NCBI GenBank assembly: GCA_016930135.1 | Contig: JAFGHM010000061.1 | Span: forward strand, 1-32,357 | Direction: 5' to 3' | Source: Thermoplasmatota archaeon | GTDB taxonomy: Archaea; Thermoplasmatota; Thermoplasmata; UBA10834 | DNA length: 32,357 nt | Shown here: one piece after another, positions 14,403-22,561 of the stretch | How the letters are laid out: each line of letters starts with the position of its first letter | How positions within the stretch are numbered: the first letter of the stretch is position 1 | Position numbers and translations under genes: made by a program | The notes under the pieces: generated by a model | Told to the model about the DNA's origin: nothing | What the model saw: the letters and a program-made list of their open reading frames with translations, nothing else | Database searches by the model: none

Positions 14403-14431
14403 AACATCCATAGGGGTGAAAGGGCGATTCA
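14403..14431 (+). promoter_or_regulatory. Conserved upstream element, copy 3
   Basis: AACATCCATAGGG, then GTGAAAGGGCGATTC, 34 nt before the ATG at 14437. About 23 of the 28 bases match the element at 13369. Confidence 0.55.
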
Positions 14432-14436
14432 TACTC

Positions 14437-14760
14437 ATGGCGCGACAACGAGGAAAGGGAAAGCCCCTCGAGGAGCCATGTGCCATATGTGGCGAGATGC
14501 GATGGACTGATGTCGCTCATTTCCCTAGAAGGAAGCGAGACGGTGCACGAGATGAGGGGACTGTCTTCCTGTGCCCGACCCATCACAAGCTGCTGGACTC
14601 AGGGCGAATCTCAAGAAAGGAGTTCGAGGTTCTGATGAACAGCGAGAAGTTCCGAGGGAATTCTTCGTCAGTTGAGGAGTTCGTCGAGTGGGCGCACGAA
14701 GAGGGGTATCCATACGCACTCTCAGACCTCAGGGACAAGTTCTGGGATTACAAGGGATAG
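14437..14760 (+). CDS. HNH-type nuclease-like protein (107 residues)
   Basis: The sequence CAICGEMRWTDVAHF followed about 22 residues later by LCPTHHKLLDSGRIS fits a compact HNH fold: a CxxC pair, the DVAH active-site histidine and a CxxHH zinc/metal knuckle. The C-terminal half is acidic and helical (VEEFVEWAHEEGYPYALSDL). The frame is open from 14230, but that part runs over the previous gene; the ATG at 14437 fits the conserved upstream element. It differs from the HNH frame at 11128. Nuclease activity is inferred from the motif only. Confidence 0.65.
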   Translation: MARQRGKGKPLEEPCAICGEMRWTDVAHFPRRKRDGARDEGTVFLCPTHHKLLDSGRISRKEFEVLMNSEKFRGNSSSVEEFVEWAHEEGYPYALSDLRDKFWDYKG

Positions 14761-14780
14761 CACGTCGACTTCTGAGAAAC

Positions 14781-14877
14781 GCGTTACCTTCGGTTACCCT
14801 TGAGAACGCGAGCTAGAGGGTATCTCCATGCGCTGAGGAGCCTCCTGTGCGTCCAGTGCAAGGTTACCGCTTCTAGG
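14781..14877 (+). repeat. Duplicated ~100-bp unit, copy 2
   Basis: Direct-orientation homologue of 12126-12225. It keeps heptamers at 14792-14798 and 14862-14868 and a one-base variant (CGTTACC) at 14782-14788. The terminal inverted repeat of copy 1 is not perfect here. The interval to 14995 holds no gene I can support. Confidence 0.75.
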
Positions 14878-14995
14878 ATGCCTTCATGGACTAGGCAGGC
14901 TCGTGGGTTCCAGCACAGCTGTAGTCTCCTGAGAAGAACCATGGAGGAGGAAAGGCGATTCGTAGCAATGGATGTCGGCAAGTTGCTGAAGATGG

Positions 14996-17900
14996 TTAAC
15001 CAGGCTTCCTGCGCATATCTCTGCGGAGCCTGCTCCTCGCGACTATAGCGACGAGGAACATCAGCGCTAAAACTGGAACTATCACTGTCGAGAACTCCGG
15101 TATGACTTCCCAGACCTCGACATTCATCTCCGTGATGTTGTTCAAGCCTTGCGTGTCACGGACCTCGAGTCGAACGGTGTAATTGCCAGGAACTGAGTAT
15201 TGGTGATGGGCAACCTTCTCGGTGCTCCAGTCGGTGTCCCAGTTGCCGTCACCGTCGAAATCCCAGCGAACCTGCAGCACCTCAGCGAAATCCTCGAAGT
15301 CCACAGATGCACCAGAATCAAACATGAAGAATACATCCAGACTCCCGACGGGAGGCGATGCAGACATATGAGCCACTGGGGCAAGATTCGGCAGTTCGTT
15401 GATTCCGCTTGGAAGGCTGGCAGACCCAACTGCTTCAGAACCAGAGACCACCGTCAGCTCAATCGCTGGGTCTGAGGTGTTGCCAAGGTCATCCCAATCT
15501 ACGACGTCGAACTCGTATGAAAAACCTTCTTTCAACAGCAGGCCATTTGCACAGAAGGTTGTGTTCACATCCAGTCCACTCGATAGTATCATCAAGTCAA
15601 GCTGAACGCTCTCTTCAGAGACGTCCAGGCTGAATCCATTCTGCGTTGGCGATACCAGATAGGAGTAGTTGCCTTCGCTTGTCATGTTCAACCCATATCC
15701 ATGTCCCACCGGCGTCCCGCTCTCGTTTGTGGACCATAGAATCATGAGTGCGGATTCTCCTGAGCACGGAGGGTCGACAGTGAAATTCACAGTCCTAGGA
15801 ATAGCGTAGACTTGCATATCGTTCTCATCAATACCTCGACTGCCCGGAATCCCCATCACAAACTCCTTCGTGGTGCTGTCGAAGTAGCTCTCTTCTTGTG
15901 TCAGTGTATCCACAACAACTGCATTCTTCTGCGAGGCTACAAGGTAGTAACCTGCCGAGGTCATGTTAATCCAGCCCCTGTCCCATTCCCATGGCCAAGC
16001 GTTCCAGAAGAACCAAGACTTCTCGATTGCTGATGGTGTTTTTACCTTGATGGATGAATAGGCGTAGAGATGATTGGTGTAGTGGAGAGTCTTGGACGTT
16101 GTGTTGTATTGAGCATACCTAACTTCGTTGGGATAGTTGGGGTCTGAAACATTGATATAAACATTGCCATCGGACCCGTAAGTCAGACCCCACCCAACGA
16201 CTGCATGCATCCTGCTAAGGTCCAACATGTCTGGCAAGTCAGGATACAAGGCCAGTATCAATGGCGAACCATTTGAGATTGAACTGGTGATTGCGTCAAA
16301 TTCCTCGGATGCATTCAGACCTACCCAGTCAAATCCTACAGTGTGCCCAGGCTCCCACAACTGGTGAACCATTATCGCAAGAGTTGCATTCGTCAATTCG
16401 CTGTAGCCTCTCGATGATTTCTTCAGTTCGTGGGTGAATTGAGCGCGAGGCGTTTCGTCGGGAATAACTGGATATGAAGCATTTCCCAGCCAATATCTCT
16501 CAAAATATGCAACAGCGGTGCTAGACATTCCATAACAATTGCCCCCCGGCTGCCAATCCGTCCCTCTGTTCTCGAAATCATAGGTATCCCGGTCCACTCT
16601 CCATCCAGTAGGCATGTATTCTGACGGGGGCGGAACAGACAGAACCTCTACAGCTGCTCCCTTGAGGACACCCCAGGAAGGGTAGTACCCGCTCTTTGTT
16701 GCCAATGCTTCGAGCCGGTCCAATTGGTTGACGAATACATATGGAGCGTGATAGGTTGTCTCGAAAACCCCATCGAATCCGGTTAGGCCCTTTTCTGGCT
16801 CTAAGGAACCATTGACGGCGCTTATCACGATTCCTGCATTGTAGACACTGCCTACTCCGTCTGTGACATGGACTTCAACCCTAGTACTGCCTCCAGCTTT
16901 CACACTTCCTTCTTCAATCTCGAACGAAACGTACAGAGTCTTCACGACAATGTCCTCGGAGACTCCTCCTGTAAGACCACCGCTATCCTTGACCTCCAGA
17001 CTCACAGTGTATTTCCCAGCACTTTGATAGGTATGCTGAGCAGTCTTCGTTGTCGACCAATCCGTGTCCCAGATTCCGTCCGTCTCCCAATCCCACCGGA
17101 CTTCAAGCACATCTGAAGAATCTTCCGCGTCATGCGACCAATCACCGTCTACCGAGATTGTCAAGACGTCGATAGTGGAATACATCCATAGGAACGATGC
17201 AACAGGCGGCGTATTGGTGCTGGGGTATGGTTCCATCAGCGGATAGTTGTCCTGGCTGTCCGCATCGATGACATAGGGCGTGTCACCGATGCCGTCTCCA
17301 TTACTGTCTGTTCCCCCGTAGTCGGACCAGTAGTTGCCACCGCTAGGATACCCATCATCCCATAGGTTCACGGTCCCTTGGTCGTCCCTAGCCTGCCAGC
17401 CATAGTACAGATTCCCAATGAGGTTGTTGTGATACACCACCGCTCCACTTGTCAACACAAGACCGATTCCAGCTCCATTGCCAGTAATCTCGTTCTCCTG
17501 AATCTTGAGGTCCGCACAGCCATAGGAGAACATCCCATAGCCATTGCAGTCTGACACATCATTCGAAACAATACTGATATGCTGAGAAGACCAAGAATAG
17601 ATTCCATACTGGCCTATATACGAGACCCTTGCGTTCTGGATTGTGACCGTATCCACCATCATGAGGCCGATTCCGACATCCGTGCCTGATATCTGGACAT
17701 CTGCTATCCTGACGTTGCTGCAGTCCACGATTAGCAGTTGACCAACCTGAATTGAGGCGACCTCAAGACTGTCCTTTTGGGCGTAGAAGTAAACAGGCTT
17801 GCCGTTCACAGTGTTGTCTGATGAAATAGTGTGTGAGACGAAATACTGCAGTTCGGTTGACCCTCCCGCCCAAATGAAAACACCGTTCGATGTGAATGTG

Positions 17901-18406
17901 TTTCCCGTGACTACACAACTGGTGGAACTCCCCAACCATAGCCCATGCATGTGATTGTCATGAATGCTGTTTCGGACAGCACTGCAGAAGGACGATGAGC
18001 TGAATGTGATACCATAGGAGAAACCGAAAACTTCGATAGAATCCACGGTGCCGTGTGTGACTCCAGAAAAACGGACACCATAGTCAGGAACAAAGGATGT
18101 GCCATCAAGGTAGACGTTTCGAATAATGAAGTAGGATGTGGTTCCTTCTATTGTTATGGCATTGTCAGAATGGACACTAGCTGCAATTGACCAACCCTCG
18201 ATAATGTAAGGGTCCGACAGCGTTCCGCTACCACCAGTGACACCGTTTGCTGCTGTGAATCCAGAATCTCCGTTGACCACAATCGGACTATGTGCGGTAT
18301 ATGCCGAGGCTCTCTCAGGCACGACCGATATAAGCATAGCGAATGACGTTGCACTCATCAGGAATACTAGAACGACAGCTGCCACTTTCCTCCTCGAAGG
18401 CATCAT
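14996..18406 (-). CDS. Secreted, C-terminally anchored NosD/PKD protein with papain-like peptidase domain
   Basis: A 1136-residue surface protein. Order: signal peptide (1-36, AAVVLVFLMSATSFAMLI); NosD-like right-handed beta-helix (about 40-395) ending with the family mark GGNYWSDYGGTDSNGDGIGD; PKD domain (about 400-485); Ig-like domain (about 490-590); a C39/papain-like unit with cysteine in GGNCYGMSST (near 621), histidine in MHAVVGWGL (near 734) and aspartate in NVSDPNYP (near 753); a second PKD domain (about 1010-1095); and a tail IPEFSTVIVPVLALMFLV plus RSRLRR. That tail resembles the PEF-type archaeosortase signal. It probably works outside the cell on proteins or in adhesion. It is the last gene before attR, so it travels with the element. 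Confidence 0.82.
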   Translation of the reverse strand: MMPSRRKVAAVVLVFLMSATSFAMLISVVPERASAYTAHSPIVVNGDSGFTAANGVTGGSGTLSDPYIIEGWSIAASVHSDNAITIEGTTSYFIIRNVYLDGTSFVPDYGVRFSGVTHGTVDSIEVFGFSYGITFSSSSFCSAVRNSIHDNHMHGLWLGSSTSCVVTGNTFTSNGVFIWAGGSTELQYFVSHTISSDNTVNGKPVYFYAQKDSLEVASIQVGQLLIVDCSNVRIADVQISGTDVGIGLMMVDTVTIQNARVSYIGQYGIYSWSSQHISIVSNDVSDCNGYGMFSYGCADLKIQENEITGNGAGIGLVLTSGAVVYHNNLIGNLYYGWQARDDQGTVNLWDDGYPSGGNYWSDYGGTDSNGDGIGDTPYVIDADSQDNYPLMEPYPSTNTPPVASFLWMYSTIDVLTISVDGDWSHDAEDSSDVLEVRWDWETDGIWDTDWSTTKTAQHTYQSAGKYTVSLEVKDSGGLTGGVSEDIVVKTLYVSFEIEEGSVKAGGSTRVEVHVTDGVGSVYNAGIVISAVNGSLEPEKGLTGFDGVFETTYHAPYVFVNQLDRLEALATKSGYYPSWGVLKGAAVEVLSVPPPSEYMPTGWRVDRDTYDFENRGTDWQPGGNCYGMSSTAVAYFERYWLGNASYPVIPDETPRAQFTHELKKSSRGYSELTNATLAIMVHQLWEPGHTVGFDWVGLNASEEFDAITSSISNGSPLILALYPDLPDMLDLSRMHAVVGWGLTYGSDGNVYINVSDPNYPNEVRYAQYNTTSKTLHYTNHLYAYSSIKVKTPSAIEKSWFFWNAWPWEWDRGWINMTSAGYYLVASQKNAVVVDTLTQEESYFDSTTKEFVMGIPGSRGIDENDMQVYAIPRTVNFTVDPPCSGESALMILWSTNESGTPVGHGYGLNMTSEGNYSYLVSPTQNGFSLDVSEESVQLDLMILSSGLDVNTTFCANGLLLKEGFSYEFDVVDWDDLGNTSDPAIELTVVSGSEAVGSASLPSGINELPNLAPVAHMSASPPVGSLDVFFMFDSGASVDFEDFAEVLQVRWDFDGDGNWDTDWSTEKVAHHQYSVPGNYTVRLEVRDTQGLNNITEMNVEVWEVIPEFSTVIVPVLALMFLVAIVARSRLRRDMRRKPG

Positions 18407-18433
18407 CTCCCCCAGGAGCGAAACCGACTCGGT

Positions 18434-18445
18434 CCATATATAGAC
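18434..18445 (-). promoter_or_regulatory. TATA box of the surface-protein gene
   Basis: On the minus strand GTCTATATATGG lies 28-39 nt ahead of the ATG at 18406. The predicted leader is around 10 nt and contains GGGGGAG next to the start. Confidence 0.55.
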
Positions 18446-18530
18446 TATGCCAGTGTGGTCCTCACTTTTATACAGAGAAAAGGGTTTGCGGCAGCCTGCG
18501 CACTGGATTGATTTCCAGCCAGTCTCCGGA

Positions 18531-18552
18531 GTTCAAATCCCGGCGGGAGCAC
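18531..18552 (+). repeat. attR: 22-bp copy of the tRNA 3' end
   Basis: Identical to 7-28. The bases before it (CCGGA) cannot complete the T stem, so this is not a functional tRNA but the distal attachment site of the element. Confidence 0.88.
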
Positions 18553-18656
18553 TCTTTCGACCATACAATAGGCCTTGGAGGCCGCGAGCTAATGTCCGAG
18601 GAATTCACCCTGAAGGCAATGGTTATTAGAAGCCTTGGATATTGGACGACTGCATC

Positions 18657-19145
18657 ATGAGCGAGATAACCTATAGGCCAATCGGTGTCGTTCATTCTCC
18701 GTTCAAGGAAGCGAAAGGGACACCGATACAGCCCACGGCTGCCAAAGGCACTGACGGAACCATTGAGCTTTTCCCGGAATTCGCAGAAGGACTCGACGAC
18801 GTTGAGGGATTCTCTCACATCATTCTGATCTATCATTTTCATCTAGCCAAGAAATGGTCTCTGAAGGTGAGACCATTTATGGACATCAGAACCAGGGGGG
18901 TCTTCTCGACGAGGGCACCGAGCAGGCCCAACTCCATTGGCGTTTCGATAGTGCGTCTCGTCAAGGTTGAAGGAAACACGCTCCATGTTGAGGATATGGA
19001 CATTGTGGATGGAACTCCGCTTCTGGACATCAAACCATATGTCCCTGAGTTCGACACCAGAGATGTTGACAGAATCGGCTGGCTGAGTCAGAACGTTGGC
19101 AAACTCAACACCGCGAAGGACGATGGCAGATTCGACACCAGATAG
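18657..19145 (+). CDS. trmO: TrmO-family tRNA (t6A37) N6-methyltransferase
   Basis: A 162-residue YaeB/TrmO protein, which uses S-adenosylmethionine to methylate t6A at position 37 of tRNAs reading ACY codons. The motifs are typical: PIGVVHSPF at the start, DVEGFSHIILIYHFH, GVFSTRAPSRPNSIGVS (the signature loop), DIVDGTPLLDIKPYVPEFD. The ATG at 18657 begins the fold; a TTATTA box (18622-18627) lies 35 nt upstream. It is the first chromosomal gene to the right of the element. Confidence 0.9.
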   Translation: MSEITYRPIGVVHSPFKEAKGTPIQPTAAKGTDGTIELFPEFAEGLDDVEGFSHIILIYHFHLAKKWSLKVRPFMDIRTRGVFSTRAPSRPNSIGVSIVRLVKVEGNTLHVEDMDIVDGTPLLDIKPYVPEFDTRDVDRIGWLSQNVGKLNTAKDDGRFDTR

Positions 19146-19229
19146 TGGGCTCCAGAAAGGGTTCTTGGCCACCTGAGCCACTGATTGATACCAAGCTGGT
19201 AACCCGGGAGCGAGTCGCACGTCCAAGAA

Positions 19230-19859
19230 CTAACGGATCTCATCTTGCTTGTCTTGCGGATCCCTCTTCTGCACTCTAACACTTCTGAACATGTTCCACA
19301 TCGGGACGCGCTTCGCATACTCCGCATATGCGTCCCCGAATTTCGCGACATTGTGCTCGAACTCGGATCTCGCCGACAGCCAGAACAACAGAATCGCCAA
19401 AAAGCCAAGAAGGACCGAGAACAGGGACTGAAAGACGAACAGAAGAGCCACGGACCACACGGCCATTCCAAGAGTCAGCGGCTGGCGAACAACACCGTAT
19501 ATGCCCTCGTCGATGAAGACGGTCGAGGCAGTTGGATCTCCACCTGTTGCCTCACCCTTGTGTTTCAGATCGTGCAGCGCCGTGGCCACCAGAATAGCGG
19601 AGGGTATGTAGAGCGCAAAACCTACGGCCGACAACCACGACAGGCCGCCCCTTCTCCATGAATCCTCGTTCCCGACGGTCAGCTCACAAACCAGCAGAGT
19701 GAAGACCAGAGCCAACCCGGTGTGCATGTAGATCTCGGAGGGCATGTGTTCCTTCACACCCTCAGCTATCCACTTGCCGTTTACAGCCCATATCACCGCG
19801 CAGACAGCTGCGCATATCAGGTAGACGAGCACTCCTCCACACCACCGGTGACCAGACAC
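19230..19859 (-). CDS. Isoprenylcysteine carboxyl methyltransferase/PEMT-like membrane protein
   Basis: A 209-residue protein with about five membrane helices. The C-terminal part has the family block FIDEGIYGVVRQPLTLGM, a helix pair, and SEFEHNVAKFGDAYAEYAKR with the closing VPMW. This is the SAM-binding end of ICMT/PEMT-type methyltransferases. These enzymes methylate lipids or prenylated groups at the membrane; the substrate here is unknown. The N-terminal half is a separate set of helices. It is convergent with trmO. Confidence 0.78.
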   Translation of the reverse strand: MSGHRWCGGVLVYLICAAVCAVIWAVNGKWIAEGVKEHMPSEIYMHTGLALVFTLLVCELTVGNEDSWRRGGLSWLSAVGFALYIPSAILVATALHDLKHKGEATGGDPTASTVFIDEGIYGVVRQPLTLGMAVWSVALLFVFQSLFSVLLGFLAILLFWLSARSEFEHNVAKFGDAYAEYAKRVPMWNMFRSVRVQKRDPQDKQDEIR

Positions 19860-19993
19860 CCGACTCGAGACGGATTCAGCTCATGCTCATTCCGCTCGTG
19901 ATACAAAAGACCTATGGAAGATACCCCATCATACCTAACATCCGAAAAGAAGCATGAAAAAGAACGGTTGGTAAAGGGTTTGTTCAGGACGAC

Positions 19994-20596
19994 CTACAGA
20001 CCAGTCATGAGGACTTCGATCTGGCCGTTCGCATCCATGATGGCCTCCCACATCAGGACAAAGGCGCTCTCGAGCTGAACGATGCACACGTCCACGAGCT
20101 TCTGCTCGAGTGACTTGATTATCGGGGCCAGATTCTCCGGACCGACCGTGCCCATCGCCACCAGCTCACACAGAGCTTCGTACTCAGGCCACACATCGAC
20201 AGGAAGCTGAAGGTGCGTCTGGAGGCCCCGTGAAGCTACATTGGTTCCGCTCAGCCTGTCCCTCTAATCCAGATAGCTGACGTACGAGCTGTAGTCATAG
20301 TACCAGATAATGCCCACCCAGCTCAGTTCCCAGATCGCGTCTGTCACCTGACCGCTCTTTGTGGCTGTCTTGAGCATGCCCAAAGCTCCTTAGGCGCGGT
20401 ACACATCGTTTATCGGCTGATGGTAAGGGAACCAGTTCTGCTCCCAGATACCCATAGAGATGAGCGCCCGGTCGAGCGCTCCGACGATGCTCATCAGCTA
20501 GACGTTCACATCATGGGCCTCTTCCATGGGCACTTTCTTCAGAGCGCTCTGGAGCGCCAAGGCAATCACAGTCAGAACCGTCGGTAGTCTCTTCAT
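19994..20596 (-). pseudogene. 200-codon gene interrupted by three in-frame stops
   Basis: From ATG 20596 one frame runs to TAG at 19994. It is broken only by TAG (20500-20498), TAA (20392-20390) and TAG (20266-20264), codons 33, 69 and 111. Each segment reads as protein: MKRLPTVLTVIALALQSALK (a signal-like start), SIVGALDRALISMGIWEQNW, DAIWELSWVGIIWYYDY, and a final 90 codons including VDVWPEYEALCELVAMGT. No frameshift is needed. The product seems a small exported or helical protein of unknown family. The absence of indels beside three stops is unusual. Confidence 0.6.
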
Positions 20597-20862
20597 CTTC
20601 GTCTAATCCCCCCTAGCTACCTCGGTAAAGGATCCGAGTCTTCAGGGATATCTGACTGACCGGGTAAAAAACCGTTGGTCAGGCAGTCAATCAATACAAG
20701 CTCGAGCCGCGGTTTTCATTTGCGGGCATCAGGCTGCTCATTCGACATATCACAACCTCGGTGATTGGCAAAGACACATCATTTGTGAACCACAGATAAG
20801 AATACGCCAGATACCCGGTTGACGAGAATGCCGAACAGACCGCCTCTCAGGTAGTGTCCTTG
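20597..20862. other. Intergenic region with inverted repeat
   Basis: No gene seen. TGACTGACC (20653-20661) and GGTCAGGCAGTCA (20677-20689) form an imperfect inverted repeat around an AT-rich GTAAAAAACC. On the minus strand this centre is a TATA-like box ahead of the broken gene, so the repeat may have been its operator. Confidence 0.4.
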
Positions 20863-21363
20863 TCACCCCGAGGGCCTCACCTTGGTAGCGCAGATAGTGC
20901 AGAACTCGTAACTCTTCCTGTCCGTATCTTCCAAGGAGTTGGAGAAGTGCATCACACAGAAAGGATTAGGACAATGACGGAGACCTTGCGTGTGCCCGAG
21001 CTCGTGCATGGATTCCTTGAGAACTCGCGCAGAGTAGATGGAAGCATCAGTGTGCCTCAGCCGTGAAGTAGACACAACTGCACAACGACTGTCCGCGGAG
21101 GCCAGTCCGAAAACGAAATTCAGTTCTGGCACAAAGGTGTCCTGATTCGTCAGGCCCAGAGCGACGTCCTTGTCGTTCGCGAGCCGGAGCCTGCAGACCT
21201 CTGACAGGAGATCCTCCGCGTCCAGCTGACAGCCCCTCGTCCTGACCTCTGGCAGGGGTGCTCTCAACACGCTCGAGCTGAGGCCGAACCGCTCTCTCAG
21301 CATCTGCTCCACGATTCTTGCAGACCTCTCGTCGTCGAACTCCACGAGCAACAATGTCCTCAT
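20863..21363 (-). CDS. amzA: Archaemetzincin (zinc metalloprotease)
   Basis: A 166-residue archaemetzincin. The catalytic motif HELGHTQGLRH binds the active zinc. The second zinc site follows as CPNPFCVM, then 17 residues and CTIC, exactly the family pattern. Its physiological substrate is not known. The ATG at 21363 has AGGTGG 5 nt upstream; a GTG at 21372, immediately after the upstream stop, is an alternative. It is probably co-transcribed with the UPF0216 gene. Confidence 0.92.
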   Translation of the reverse strand: MRTLLLVEFDDERSARIVEQMLRERFGLSSSVLRAPLPEVRTRGCQLDAEDLLSEVCRLRLANDKDVALGLTNQDTFVPELNFVFGLASADSRCAVVSTSRLRHTDASIYSARVLKESMHELGHTQGLRHCPNPFCVMHFSNSLEDTDRKSYEFCTICATKVRPSG

Positions 21364-21372
21364 GAGCGCCAC

Positions 21373-21786
21373 CTAAGGGACATAGAGACACACGGTCGTG
21401 GTCGGGAGCTCCCTCCTGAGCACTGCCATGTGGGGGCCGTACAAGAACATCCTCGACGGGCTCTCGGATTCCGGACGGCCGAGCACCTCTGCGATGACCG
21501 CGCACTCATCCTCGCCTTCGACCCTCCAGACAGGCTGCTGGTGGCTCGCATCCGCCATGATAATGATGGGGAGTCGCAGATCGTACAAACCGCGCTTCGA
21601 GAGGGCCGAGGCAATCCTCTCGAGCTCCTCCCTCGACATGGCATACTCCCTGCCGTCCTTGCCGACATAGTGCGGATCTTTCGAGGAGGCGGCCTCTCTC
21701 AGCCTTACCCTTCGAGCGGGGGTCCGTGAGTTCACCTGCTCCAGGAGCCTCCTCAGAACCCCTTCCTCCGATATGCCCGAGGACAT
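21373..21786 (-). CDS. UPF0216/DUF61 family protein
   Basis: A 137-residue archaeal protein of unknown function. The block HYVGKDGREYAMSREELERI followed by LRLPIIIMAD and WRVEGEDECAVIAEVLGR matches UPF0216. The ATG at 21786 was chosen because GGGAGGATC sits just before it; an open frame upstream to 21861 lacks such a site. It ends directly against the archaemetzincin gene. Confidence 0.78.
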   Translation of the reverse strand: MSSGISEEGVLRRLLEQVNSRTPARRVRLREAASSKDPHYVGKDGREYAMSREELERIASALSKRGLYDLRLPIIIMADASHQQPVWRVEGEDECAVIAEVLGRPESESPSRMFLYGPHMAVLRRELPTTTVCLYVP

Positions 21787-21892
21787 GCGATCCTCCCATG
21801 ATGCCATCGCGGTCGGCCTAATTGTACGCTTCGCCCCCGGATTGGGCATCATGGACCGCACAAGAGAAGTGGATGTGAACCTGAATAGTGCT

Positions 21893-22561
21893 CTAGGATC
21901 TTCTCAACCGCTTGAGGAGCCTATCCGGGTTGTCGACCAGGGCCGTCCGGGCCTCCTCGGCAGTCATGCCCGCGCCCCTCGCAACGGTCATGGCAAAGGC
22001 CATGGTGCTCAGATCCTCCGGCGAATGCGCATCGGTGTTCACTACGAGCCTGGCTTTCTTTCCTCTCGCGAGGCACGCGATGTGTCCGTTGGCCAACGAG
22101 TGGCCCCTTCTGCAGCTGATCTCCAGGAAAACATCGTTCTCTGCCGCCAGCTCCAGCTCATCCACCGACATCAGTCCTGGGTGCGCGAGTATGTCGACCT
22201 CCGGGTTCGACACCGCCTTGTGATTTGTCCCCTTCTCGACGGGTTCGACTGGGGTTTCGCCGTGGACGACAATGATCTCCGCGCCCAGCCTCCTCGCCTT
22301 CCTGATCGCGTCATCCATGTGCCTCACGGGCACGTGAGTCAGCTCGATGCCGGGGATCGCCTCGATGCCCCACACATCCGCCTTGACGCAGTCCCTGGTC
22401 GCCGCCTTGATGACCACTTCCATGTTGGAGTACGAGGCGTGGTCGGTTATGGCGATCGCCCTGTGATCCAAGGCCGCGGCCCTCCGGATGAGCTCGATCG
22501 GCAGCAGCTCGCCGTCGCTCAGGAGCGTGTGCGTGTGGAGGTCGCATCTCTTGGCCCTCAT
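21893..22561 (-). CDS. PHP-domain phosphoesterase, candidate histidinol-phosphatase
   Basis: A 222-residue PHP protein. Metal ligands are visible in CDLHTHTLLSDGEL (residues about 6-19), AIAITDHASYSN, VVHGETPVEP, DILAHPGLM and LVVNTDAHSPED. PHP enzymes hydrolyse phosphomonoesters with metal ions; one branch is histidinol-phosphate phosphatase. Its start overlaps the hisIE stop by 4 nt, so it is the last gene of the his operon. It would supply the dephosphorylation step for which no other gene is seen. The exact substrate is inferred from context. Confidence 0.85.
   Translation of the reverse strand: MRAKRCDLHTHTLLSDGELLPIELIRRAAALDHRAIAITDHASYSNMEVVIKAATRDCVKADVWGIEAIPGIELTHVPVRHMDDAIRKARRLGAEIIVVHGETPVEPVEKGTNHKAVSNPEVDILAHPGLMSVDELELAAENDVFLEISCRRGHSLANGHIACLARGKKARLVVNTDAHSPEDLSTMAFAMTVARGAGMTAEEARTALVDNPDRLLKRLRRS

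Larger units (their letters stand above)
7..18552. mobile_element. Integrated element of about 18.5 kb (integrative plasmid or virus remnant)
   Basis: A tRNA 3' end and a 22-bp exact copy of it bound this stretch, and an intact tyrosine integrase sits directly inside the tRNA-proximal end. This is the classic arrangement of archaeal elements that enter tRNA genes. The contents are accessory: serine resolvase, ribbon-helix-helix protein, replication-type ATPase, ParB, zinc-finger proteins, HNH and LAGLIDADG proteins, and many small unknown proteins. Genes right of 18552 are ordinary chromosomal genes. No capsid, portal, terminase or conjugation ATPase was recognised, so a plasmid-like element is favoured. 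The integrase gene is not split by attachment, unlike SSV-type integration. Confidence 0.88.

Noticed and set aside
18468-18555. A possible whole tRNA gene ending at attR
   Set aside because: Only the T loop and acceptor strand are present. The bases before the loop cannot form the T stem, and no GCTCCCG 5' strand or anticodon arm of the right size is found.
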